Origin: Chaetoderma sp. LZ-2023a | Lineage: Eukaryota; Mollusca; Caudofoveata; Chaetodermatida; Chaetodermatidae | Assembly: GCA_034401795.1 (NCBI GenBank) | Contig: CM067363.1 | Span: 32,654,470-32,718,469, forward strand | Length of the DNA: 64,000 nucleotides | Direction: 5' to 3' | The notes under the pieces: model-generated | What the model saw: only the letters and a program-made list of their open reading frames with translations | Told to the model about the DNA's origin: nothing | Database searches by the model: none | Part shown: piece after piece, positions 12,601 to 24,600 of the stretch | Position numbering within the stretch: the first letter of the stretch is position 1 | Layout: every line of letters begins with the position of its first letter | Position numbers and translations under genes: made by a program

Positions 12601-15600
12601 ACAGTATTGAAATACAGACTGTCGAATGTACTGCCGTGTCCATGCATGCTTATGCTTCCAGAGATGGAGGGCAAATGACTATTTGCACATGCAAGCAAAT
12701 GGGTTTTGTTTGAGAAATCCTGACTTGTGCAGACAATAGACTAAACGAATATGGTGTCCAATAATTACAATGATTATGGAGTCGGCATTGCATGCTGGGT
12801 AGCATTGCACGCCGGATAGCATTGCATGCTGGGTAAATTGAACAGGCATCTCATATCTCATGCAAATGTCTATATTTAATGGAACATGAGAGCTTTAATA
12901 TTGCCAGAATTCGTCAGCGAATTTGGCGAGAGGGAGGCGAGGTCAGAAGACCAGCTCATCCCTGGAAGTGCCATGCTCTTTTTGCATTTGAAGCATGAAC
13001 ATCTGAAGTTGCATATGAGACACAACCAGTAAATGATTTGGGCATCGGCTAACACAACCGATTTTTGAGAGTAGGTTGATATTTAGGAAATATCAAAGAG
13101 TGTTAGGGAGGTAGGTATCAACTCTCTCATGAAAAAAGAAATCCTTGATTTCGTTTATTTTGTTATATAGCTCACCTGGCTTGAAAGTTTGCCCGTGAAT
13201 GTTGCAATCCATCAAACCCTGAATTCCCAGTATCACAATATCAAGGTGAATATACAGGGAAGCTGTTGAATATTTTGAAACTAATTTGACTGGGTTCTGT
13301 TGCTGCCTATGGCAGTCAAATTAGTTTCAAAATATTCAGCAGCCTGTTTATTAAATAATAAAGTAAATAAAGTAATTCATTACACATGATTGTGACGGCC
13401 TACACGTGATGTAATTGATTACGACGTTATATAGTTGTGACAGATTGGCCTACACATGACGCAATTGATTACGACGTTATATAGTTGAATGACAGATTGG
13501 CTTACACGTGATGCAATTGATTAAAGCATTATATAGTTGAGTGACAGATTGGCCTACACATGATGCAATTGATTACGACATTATATAGTTGAGTGACAGA
13601 TTGGCCTACACGTGATGTAATTGATTACGATGTTATATAGTTGAGTGACAGATTGGCCTACACATGACGCAATTGATTACGACGTTATATAGTTGAGTGA
13701 CAGATTGGCCTACACATGATGCAATTGATTACGACATTATATAGTTGAGTGACAGATTGGCCTACACGTGATGTAATTGATTACGATGTTATATAGTTGA
13801 GTGACAGATTGGCCTACACGTGATGTAATTGATTACGATGTTATATAGTTGAGTGACAGATTGGCCTACACATGATGCAATTGATTACGACATTATATAG
13901 TTGAGTGACAGATTGGCCTACACATGATGTAATTGATTACAACGTTATATAGTTGAATGACAGATTGGCTTACACGTGATGCAATTGATTACAGCATTAT
14001 ATAGTTGAGTGACAGATTGGCCTACACATGATGCAATTGATTACGACATTATATAGTTTAGTGACAGATTGGCCTACACGTGATGTAATTGATTACGATG
14101 TTATATAGTTGAGTGACAGATTGGCCTACACATGATGCAATTGATTACGATGTTATATAGTTGAGTGACAGATGAGATCTTTCCATTCTAGGCCCAAAGC
14201 AACAGAAGAAATTCAAACGCTTGATGCTTCACAGGATAAAGTGGGAGGATATACAGCGAGGAGGCGGCAGCGGCGGAGGCGCCAATAAGGACGATGGTCA
14301 GTACAGCTACTACTACTGCTGCTGCTACTAGTGCTGCTACTAGTGCTGCTACTACTTGTTTTATCTTACAACATCAATACACTGGACTGCCCATGTAACA
14401 GTTTGCATAAGAAATCCCTAGTATTCGGTCTTCACATGTTAGTATCCTTTAACTAACAATGTTCTGTCTCAATGAACCTTTCCGTTTTTAGCTATGCCCT
14501 GCCCATCTCTAGATAAGCTACACCTCGCTCATGTTGGGATCGATCGATCTCTGAATACCCTGACTATCAATTTCCAAAAAACTACACAGGTAAGCTGTTG
14601 AATATTTTGAAACTAATTTGACTGGGTGCTGTTGATGTCTAAGGCAGCAACAGCGCCCAGTCAAATTAGTTTCAAAATATTCAACAGCATGTTTATTAAA
14701 TAGCAAAGAATTACAAAGACATACAATTCATACAACGTGTCGGACTGTTTGAGATTTGATGACAGTCTATATGGAACCCTTTGTGACGTAGTGATTGTGA
14801 CGTCATCATACACGCGTTGAGCTGATTATGACATCATACGAGGTCAGGTGATGGATGAATACTCTGGAAAGGTGAATTGTCTAACTAATCCAACATTTTT
14901 AACACTGACTTGCTTAAACCTGCCTTGTACCTGGTTCAGATTTTGGTAGAAACCCGAGTCGATCTTGCTTGAACCAGAGATGTCGGCAAGAGGATGTACT
15001 ACTTAATGCATGTACACAACGTGAACACATGAATAAGTTTACATAGTTATTTGGCGACAGACATAAACCGGTCACGCCTGCACTTATGTCTAATGTACTG
15101 GTTGCCTCCCCTGGGCAGCAACACGACACGTACCCAGATTGCTTAATAAACGATCTAGTATATATTTATATTCTATGCTGCATAATATGCTGGTAAATGT
15201 CTTGGTATACATGATTACGGTAAACTTTTGGTGGATACTGCTCACTTTTGGTAGATACTGCTCACTGCCTAGGAGGAGGATACTGTAGACTTGGAGGATA
15301 TTGCTGATTACTGTAAACTTTGGAGGATACTGATGGGGCAGTAGTTGGGAAAATTAGAAAGATGTTGACTGCCTGGCATTGAGAAACGGACTGAAGCAGC
15401 CCAGTCCAGTAGCTACTAACATGATTACCTCACTGGTACTATGTTGTAGAATCTACCATGATTGGCTGGAATAATAATGCGATTGTACGAGGTGATGGGC
15501 TGTTGGCTTAGAATATTCAGATTTCCATATATGGATGGTGACTGCTTCATTGCCTCATAATTAGGTATGCTGCTTGCTTGCCCTGCATTCCATTACTGTA

Positions 15601-18600
15601 TAGCAGATGCAATTAAAACATCACCTATCAAGGGGGATAACTCTTGGACTACCTTCTATCAAGGGGGATAACTCCTGGACTATCTGCAGACACTCGCCCT
15701 CCCACTTTTGTCATATGGTTTTAGTGTCACAAATTTTCAGATTTTCTTTTAGATTTTCCTATTTTTTTCACTAACCTGGCCATTCTGGCCAATGTGAGCT
15801 TATACCATGGCAACTATCCGTCTCTCTGTCCATCAACTTTTGTTTCAAAACGCTACTCATTAACCACTTTTCAACCTAATTGGACTGGAAATCTGAGATC
15901 TTGTGAAAAATTTACCGGAAATTGTCAATACACTTCTCCTCATTTACCTCTTGGCGGATTTCAACTTAATTTGGCTGGAAGAGGATAGGCTTCAGAAAAT
16001 GTGTACTTTTTTTTTGATTGGTCAATTCTTTTCATGAAAATCTTAGATTTTGTGAAAAATTTACCAGAAATTGTCAAAATGTTATACTCGTCATTAACCA
16101 CTGGATGGATTTTTGATGAACCCTATCGGGGTAGGCTCCGGAACGTCTATTCAGAATTTTGATTGGTTGATTTTTGGGTGAAAATCTTAAATTTTATGAA
16201 AAATTTCCTGGAACGTTTCGAAATGCTTCATCTTAACTGCTTGACAGATTTCAATAGAATTTGACTAGAATGACCCTATCATGGTAGGCTCCAAAACGTC
16301 TATTCAGAATATTGCTTTGAGCTGTGTTTAAACGTGTGATTGCAATGAGTACAGCTTAAAACATACATTGTGCAACCAGGTGATCAGACCTGTCTAAATG
16401 GATGCATCCGATCCGTCACTCAAGTATGTGACATCAGAATCAATTATTAGCTCACCTGGCCTGAAAGGCCAAGTGAGCTTAACCATACATCCGTCGTCCG
16501 TCAACTTTTCCTTTAATCGACTTCTCAAGAACCACTTGTCCGATTTCAATTATATTTGTCAGGGAGTATCCTTAGTGCATAGGAATCCAAGTTTGTTCAA
16601 ATGAAGCCGATCAGCCAATTTGGCCGGTAGCCATCTTGTATTTTGGCCGACTTAGAAACGTCTTTAAAAGTCTTCTCCGAAACCGCTTGGGGAATTGATT
16701 CAAAATTCGTGAAACATCTAGAGCAAGAGGTAAGCCAAGTTTGTTTACAAGAACTTGATTGACCAAATGGTTCGGTGGCCGTCTTGGATGACTTCTCCAG
16801 AACCGCTTAAGGGATCAGGCCGAAATTTGGGAGATATTCTTAGGGACTAAGAGCCATTAAAGGTTGTTCAAGGGAATTTATTCTGTCTGAAAACATGGCC
16901 ACGGTTGGCCAATCAAAATGTAGCATGTTTGGCGGCCATATTGGATTTTTTTTTTATTTGATTGTTTTTGAGGCCGAAATTGGTTTTATATATGTTTTGG
17001 GTCTTCTTATTTCAAATTTGCCTTTTCGAAACTCAGATAAACGGTTTGGTGGCCATCTTGGATCATTTTCCTGCCAAAAGCTCCCATAATAAAGTAATGG
17101 GAAATTTTAAATGTCTTCTCGAGAACCACTGGGCCGATTTCAATCATATTTGGCAGGAACAATCCTTAGGGCATAGAGAATCAAGTTTGTTCAAATGAAC
17201 CAGATCAGCCAATTTGGCCGGTGGCCATCTTGGATTTATTCCGATTTTCTTTTTGGTAATTTGTTTAAAATTTTTCGCCGAAACCACTTGGGGCATTGAT
17301 TCAACTTCATGAAATATGATCTGGGGGAAGCGCTGAAACAAGTTTGTTCAAGGGAACCCCGATCGGCCCAGCAGTTAGGCAGACATCGTGGATGACCTAG
17401 TTTTCGCGAAAATAACTTCTCCAGAACCGATAAGCGAATCGGGCCGAAATTTATCAAATATAATTAGGGACTTAGGGCCATTAAGGTTTGTTCAAGGGAA
17501 GTTGATCCGTCAATAAACATGGCCGTCATAGACCAATTAAAATGTAGCATGTTTGCCGGCCATATTGGATTTTTTATTTGATGTATTTTGAGGCCGAAAT
17601 TGGTTTTATATAAGTTTTTTGGTATTCTTATTTCAAATTTGCCATTTTTGAAACTGTCAGATAAACGGTTTGGCGGTCATCTTGGATCATTTTCCCGCCA
17701 AAACCTCCCATACTAAAGCAATGGGAAATTTCAAATGTCTTCTCGAGAACCGCTGGGCCGATTTCAATTATATTTGGCAGGAACAATCCTTAGGGCATAG
17801 AGATTCGAGTTTGTTCAAACGAACCAGATCGGCCAATTCGGCTGGCAGCTATCTTGGATTTTAGCCAATTTTTAGAAACTTTAAAAATCTCCGAAATCGC
17901 TTGGGGAAACGATTCAAAACCCATGAAACCTCATCTGGAGCAAGCGGTAAGCCATGTTTGTTCACAAGAACTTGATGGACCAAATGGTTGGGCGGCATCT
18001 GCCTTGTTTTTGTTAAAACGACCTCCAGAACCGCTGAAGGGATCAGGCCGAAATTTGGGAGATATTCCTAGGGACTAAGAAGGGCCATTAACGTTTGTTC
18101 AAGTTGATGCGTTAAAAACATGTCTGCCATTGGCCAATCAAAATGTAGCATGTTTCGTGGCCATATTGGATTTTTAGTCAACCGACATCGTTGATGGGGA
18201 TTATAGAAACGGGCCCCGTCCACAATCACGCTGTTGTCAAAGATTAGCTAGACATGGATGCTGCTATTGTCCACAATCACACTGTTGTCAAAGATTAGCT
18301 AGACATGGATGCTGCTATTTCTACAATCATGCTGTTGTCAAAGATTAGCTAGACATGGATGCCGCTATTATTCACAATCACGCTGTTGTCAAAGATTAGC
18401 TAGACATGGATGCCTCTATTGTCCACAATCACGCTGTTGTCAAAGATTAGCTAGACATGGATGCCGCTATTGTCCATAATCACACTGTTGTCAAAGATTA
18501 GCTAGACATGGATGCCGCTATTGTCCACAATCACGCTGTTGTCAAATATTAGTTAGACATGGATGCCGCTATTGTTCACAATCACGCGGTTGTCAAAGAT

Positions 18601-21600
18601 TAGCTAGACATGGATGCCGCTATTGTCCACAATCACGCTGTTGTCAAAGATTAGTTAGACATGGATGCCTCTGTTGTCCACAATCACGCTGTTGTCAAAG
18701 ATTAGCTAGACATGGATGCCGCTGTTGTCCACAATCACGCTTTTGTCAAAGATTAGCTAGACATGGATGCCGCTATTGTCCACAATCACGCTGTTGTCAA
18801 AGATTAGCTAGACTTGGATGCCTCTTTTGTCCACAATCACGCTGTTGTCAAAGATTAGCTAGACTTGGATGCCTCTATTGTCCACAATCACGCTGTTGTC
18901 AAAGATTAGCTAGACATGGATGCCTCTATTGTCCTCAATCACGCTGTTGTCAAAGATTAGCTAGACTTGGATGCCTCTATTGTCCACAATCACGCTGTTG
19001 TCAAAGATTAGTTAGACATGGATGCCGCTATTGTCCACAATCACGCTGTTGTCAAAGATTAGCTAGACATGGATGCCGCTATTGTCCTCAATCACGCTGT
19101 TGTCAAAGATTAGCTAGACATGGATGCCTCTGTTGTCCACAATCACGCTGTTGTCAAAGAATAGCTAGACATGGATGCCGCTGTTGTCCACAATCACGCT
19201 TTTGTCAAAGATTAGCTAGACATGGATGCCTCTGTTGTCCACAATCACGCTGTTGTCAAAGATTAGCTAGACATGGATGCCGCTGTTCTCCACAATCACA
19301 CTGTTGTCAAAGATTAGCTAGACATGGATGCCGCTGTTGTCCACAATCATGCTGTTGTCAAAGATTAGCTAGACATGGATGCCGCTATTGTCCACAATCA
19401 TGGTGCTGTCAAAGATTAGCTGGACACGTATGCCACTATTGTCCACAATCACGCTGTTGTCAAAGATGAGCTAGACATGGATGCCTCTATTGTCCACACT
19501 CACAGTTGTCAAACATCTTTGACTGTCCACCTGCTGAATTCATACAGACTACATTCTGTATGGGGGTTTATCTCTGGATATGCTGAATGTTTTGAAAAGT
19601 TATTGGCCATTGAAACTATTGCCTATAGATCAGGCGTCATCCCCTAGAAACATTGCCTACTGGCTTGCAACATTCAGACAGTTAAACACGAGCTCCCATT
19701 TCATGGCAGATCAGGCATCCTCCCCTAGAAACATTGCCTACTGGTTTGCAACATTCAGACAGTTAAACACGAGCTCCCATTTCATGGCAGATCAGGCATC
19801 CTCCCCTAGGAACATCGCTGCCATGTTTCCATTTGAGGGAGGTCCGCAGGCCCTCCCCTGGACAAATTAGATATTAGGGTAGTATTGACACAGGCATTCC
19901 AGTGGTAAATTCTGAAATTTCTCAGTGCAAATGACCATTCCTTTCGACCACAGCTGTAGTGCCCAGAAGCTGCTTGTGTTTGACTTGCTTTCTATGTAAA
20001 CAGCAGTTAGATGTTAACCTGTGTTAACAGCCGCAAGATATTGTTAATGTGTGTTAGCAGGGAGCTAATGTCAACAGCAGTTAGATAATGTTAATGTGTA
20101 CTAACAGCCGCGAGATAATGTTAATGTGTGTTAACAGCAGTGAGATAATGTTAACGTGTGTTAACAGCGGGGAGATAATGTTAATGTGTGTTAACAGCAG
20201 TGAGCTAATGTTAATCTGTGCTAACAGCCGGGAGATAATGTTAACGTGTGTTAGCAACAGTTAGATAATGTTAATGTGTGCTAACAGCAGGGAGATAATG
20301 TTAATGTGTGCTAACAGCAGGGAGATAATGTTAACATGTGTTAACAGTAGGGAGATAATGTTAACATGTGTTAACAGTGGGGAGATAATGTTAACATGAG
20401 CTAACAGTGGGGAGATAATGTTAACATGTGTTAACAGCAGGGAGATAATGTTAACATGTGTTAACAGTGGGGAGATAATGTTTAAACATGTGCTAACAGC
20501 GGGGAGATAATGTTAACATGAGCTAACAGCAGTTAGATATTGTTAACATGTGCTAACAGCGGGGAGATAATGTTAACGTGTGCTAACAGCAGGGAGATAA
20601 TGTTAACATGTGTTAACAATGGGGAGATAATGTTAACATGTGTTAACAGCGGGGAGATAATGTTAATGTGTGCTAACAGTAGGGAGATAATGCTAACGTG
20701 TGCTAACAGCGGAGAGATAATGTTAATGTGCATTAACAGCAGTTAGATAATGTTAATGTGTGCTAACAGCAGGGAGATAATGTTAATGTGTGTTAACAGC
20801 AGGGAGATAATATTAACGTGTGTTAACAGCAGTTAGATAATGTTAACATGTGCTAACAGCAGGGAGATAATGTTAACGTGTGCTAACAGCAGGGAGATAG
20901 TGTTAGTGTGTGTTAACAGCAGTTAGATAATGTTAATGTGTGTTAACAGCAGGGAGATAATGTTAATGTGTGCTAACAGCAGGGAGATAATGTCAACGTG
21001 TGCTAACAGCAGGGAGATAATGTTAACGTGTGCTAACAGCAGGGAGATAATGCTATCATGTGTTAACAGCAGGGAGATAATGTTAATGTGTGTTAACAGA
21101 AGGGAGATAATGTTAATGTGTGTTAACAGTGGGGAGATAATGTTAACAGCGGGGAGATAATGTTAACATGAGCTAACAGTGGGGAGATAATGTTAACATG
21201 TGTTAACAGCAGGGAGATAATGTTAACATGTGTTAACAGTGGGGAGATAATGTTTAAACATGTGCTAACAGCGGGGAGATAATGTTAACATGAGCTAACA
21301 GCAGTTAGATATTGTTAACATGTGCTAACAGCGGGGAGATAATGTTAACGTGTGCTAACAGCAGGGAGATAATGTTAACATGTGTTAACAATGGGGAGAT
21401 AATGTTAACATGTGTTAACAGCGGGGAGATAATGTTAATGTGTGCTAACAGCAGTTAGATAATGTTAACATGTGCTAACAGCAGGGAGATAATGTTAACG
21501 TGTGCTAACAGCAGGGAGATAGTGTTAGTGTGTGTTAACAGCAGTTAGATAATGTTAATGTGTGTTAACAGCAGGGAGATAATGTTAATGTGTGCTAACA

Positions 21601-24600
21601 GCAGGGAGATAATGTCAACGTGTGCTAACAGCAGGGAGATAATGTTAACGTGTGCTAACAGCAGGGAGATAATGCTATCATGTGTTAACAGCAGGGAGAT
21701 AATGTTAATGTGTGTTAACATAAGGGAGATAATGTTAATGTGTGTTAACAGCAGGGAGATAATGTTAACGTGTGTTTGTGTTACAGATGACAGTGATACA
21801 GAGGATGTTGTTAAGGTCAACAAATGTGTCCTCGCTTGGGAGGTAAGTAGAATAACGGAGTAAATGGCTGACCGCTACAAGCCACCAGACAATAATTTCC
21901 ATGGTGTTCAACTCTGGACCAGCTGAAAATTTTGAAAACAATTTGATTGAAAGTTGTTGGTGGCTTAGTAAAATTGTTTTTGAAATATTTAGCATATCCA
22001 GAGTTAAACCCCATGGAAAATGTAGTCTGCAGACATTCAGAATGCAGACAGTCAAATGTGTCCCAACTTGATGGGAGGTAAGCGTAATAACTGATTAACT
22101 GTGTTTTGACTTGATAGGAGGTGAGCGTAATATAACTGATTAACTGTGTTCTGATTTGATGGGAGGTAAGCGTAATAACTGATTAGCTGTGTTCTAACTT
22201 GATAGGAGGTAAGCGTAATAACTGATTAACTGTGTTCTAACTTGATGGGAGGTGAGAGTAATAACTGATTAACTGTGTTCTGATTTGATGGGAGGTAAGC
22301 GTAATAACTGATTAACTGTGTTCTAACTTGATGGGAGGTGAGAGTAATAACTGATTAACTGTGTTCTAACTTGATGGGAGGTAAGTGTAATAACTGATTA
22401 ACTGTGTACTGATTTGTGGGGGGGTGAGAGTAATAACTGATTAACTGTGTTCTAACTTGATGGGAGGTAAGCGTAATAACTGATTAACTGTGTTCTAACT
22501 TGATGGGAGGTAAGTGTAATAACTCATTAACTGTGTTCTGATTTGATGGGAGATGAGAGTAATAACTGATTAACTGTGTACTGATTTGATGGGAGGTAAG
22601 AGTAATAACGGATTAAATGTGTTCTGATTTGATGGGAAGTAATCATAATAACTGATTAAATGTCTGCATCTTCTTTCTGAAGATATGTTTAGAACACCTT
22701 AGTGGATTCACATTAAATTAAGCAAGCAATACTGTGCAAGGACTGTGAGTGAGACCCAATAATAATTTTCCACAGAAATAAGAGGCCCACAGGCCTTAAT
22801 GCTCACCTGATCCATTAGCATTTGAACACAATTCATTTAACCCTTTAGCGCTCATTTCGGCAAAAAACAGCTTCAGCAGTGGTCTTGAGAAAATGTCCAT
22901 TTGCAGACAAAGAGAAGAGTATTTTTGAAAATTTACCACTGGAATGACTAGCTCGATAACCGAGTCAGTCATTCCAGTGGTAAATTTTCAAAAATTCTCT
23001 TCTCTTGGTCTGCAAATGGACATTTTCTATGAGAAAATTAAAATTAAAAAAAACCAAATTCAAGGGTTAACGGTTTAAGTACAGCAATAAACAATACTAA
23101 ATTAGAAGTCTGTATGCACAATATTTCGTAGGAAATTGATTATGGATGCTGACTCCACAATAAGATAAAACCTTGGGTGCCATCCAGCGAGTAATGCAAT
23201 CCAATATGGACACCGAATACTAAATTTTGATTGGATCTTGGCTGCCACATTTTATCGCGGATCAACTTCTCTTGAACAAACTTTAATCATTCTTAGTTAT
23301 TGATGAAACTGAATGAGTTTCAGCTTGAACCATACTGAGTTGTCGTGAGTTGTTATTTTCGTGAACAAGAAGATGGCCACGGAAAAAATGGATCAATTAG
23401 AATTCTGAATAGAAATTCTAGAGCCAATCATCGTAGGTTTCAGCCCACCCAACTTCATTGAAATCCCACGAGGTAGTTCTTGAAAAGTCATTTACATCTG
23501 TTCCCATTCATTTTCTAGATGGATTTCTGGAAGTCATGAAAATCCAATGCGACTCAGAAAAATTGACCAATCAAAATTCTGAATGGTAGTTGCAGAGACT
23601 ATCACCAAAGGGCGTGGGGGTGGGTGGGTTTGCTTCTGGACAAATTTGTTTTAAATCGGGCCTTTGATTAAGGATGAGTAGGATTTTAAAGAATTTCCAG
23701 ACGATTTTGAAAGAATCTAAGAATCTTTTTCACCCAATGACCAATCAAAATTTTGAATAGAAGTTGTGGGGCCTATTGCACCAACTTGTCGGTGAAGCAG
23801 ATGTGGTTATGATCGCCGATCACTCATTTATTTACTATTGAGGAATGACTGTTTTCGCCACCACTTCACTGACCAATTGGTGCAGAAGCCCCCTGGAACG
23901 TACCACCACCAGACCAACCAAATTCAGTTGAAATCCACCAAGCGGTTAATGAGATGCATTTTGACAATTTCCGTTAAACTTTTCATAAAATCTAAGATTT
24001 CCACTAAAAAAACTGGATCATTCAAAATTCTGCAAAGCATACTACCATAGGGTCCCAGCCAAACTTGGTTTAAATCCACCAAGCGGATGAGTGATGCATT
24101 TTGACAATATCCGGTAAAGTTTTCATAAAATCTAAGATTTTTACCCTGAAAGCTGGTCAATCAAAATTCTGAATTGCAGTTCTGAAGCCTATCACCATAG
24201 AATTGTGCCTGCCAAATTTGGTTGAAATCCACAAGCAGTTGGTCGTTAACCCTTTAACACTCAAACCGACCATCACACAGTTAGGCATTAACACTCAAAC
24301 CGACCATCAAGCAGTTAGGCGTTAACACTCAAACCGACCATCACGCAGTTAGGCATTAACACTCAAACCGACCATCATGCAGTTAGGCGTTAACACTCAA
24401 ACCGAATATCAAGTAGTTAGGCATTAACCCTTTAACACTCAAACCAACCATCAAGTAGTTAGGCGGTAACCCTTTAACACTCAAACTGACCAAAAATGCC
24501 CTCTTTAGTGATCTTGGAAAATGTCAATTTGCAAACCAAGAAAAGACTATTTTTGAAAATTTATCACAGGAATGCCTGGCTCGATAACCGAGCCAGTCAT

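Noticed and set aside
22837..23070. microRNA precursor
   Set aside because: The hairpin is far longer than a miRNA precursor and present in many copies with transposon-like TTAA ends.
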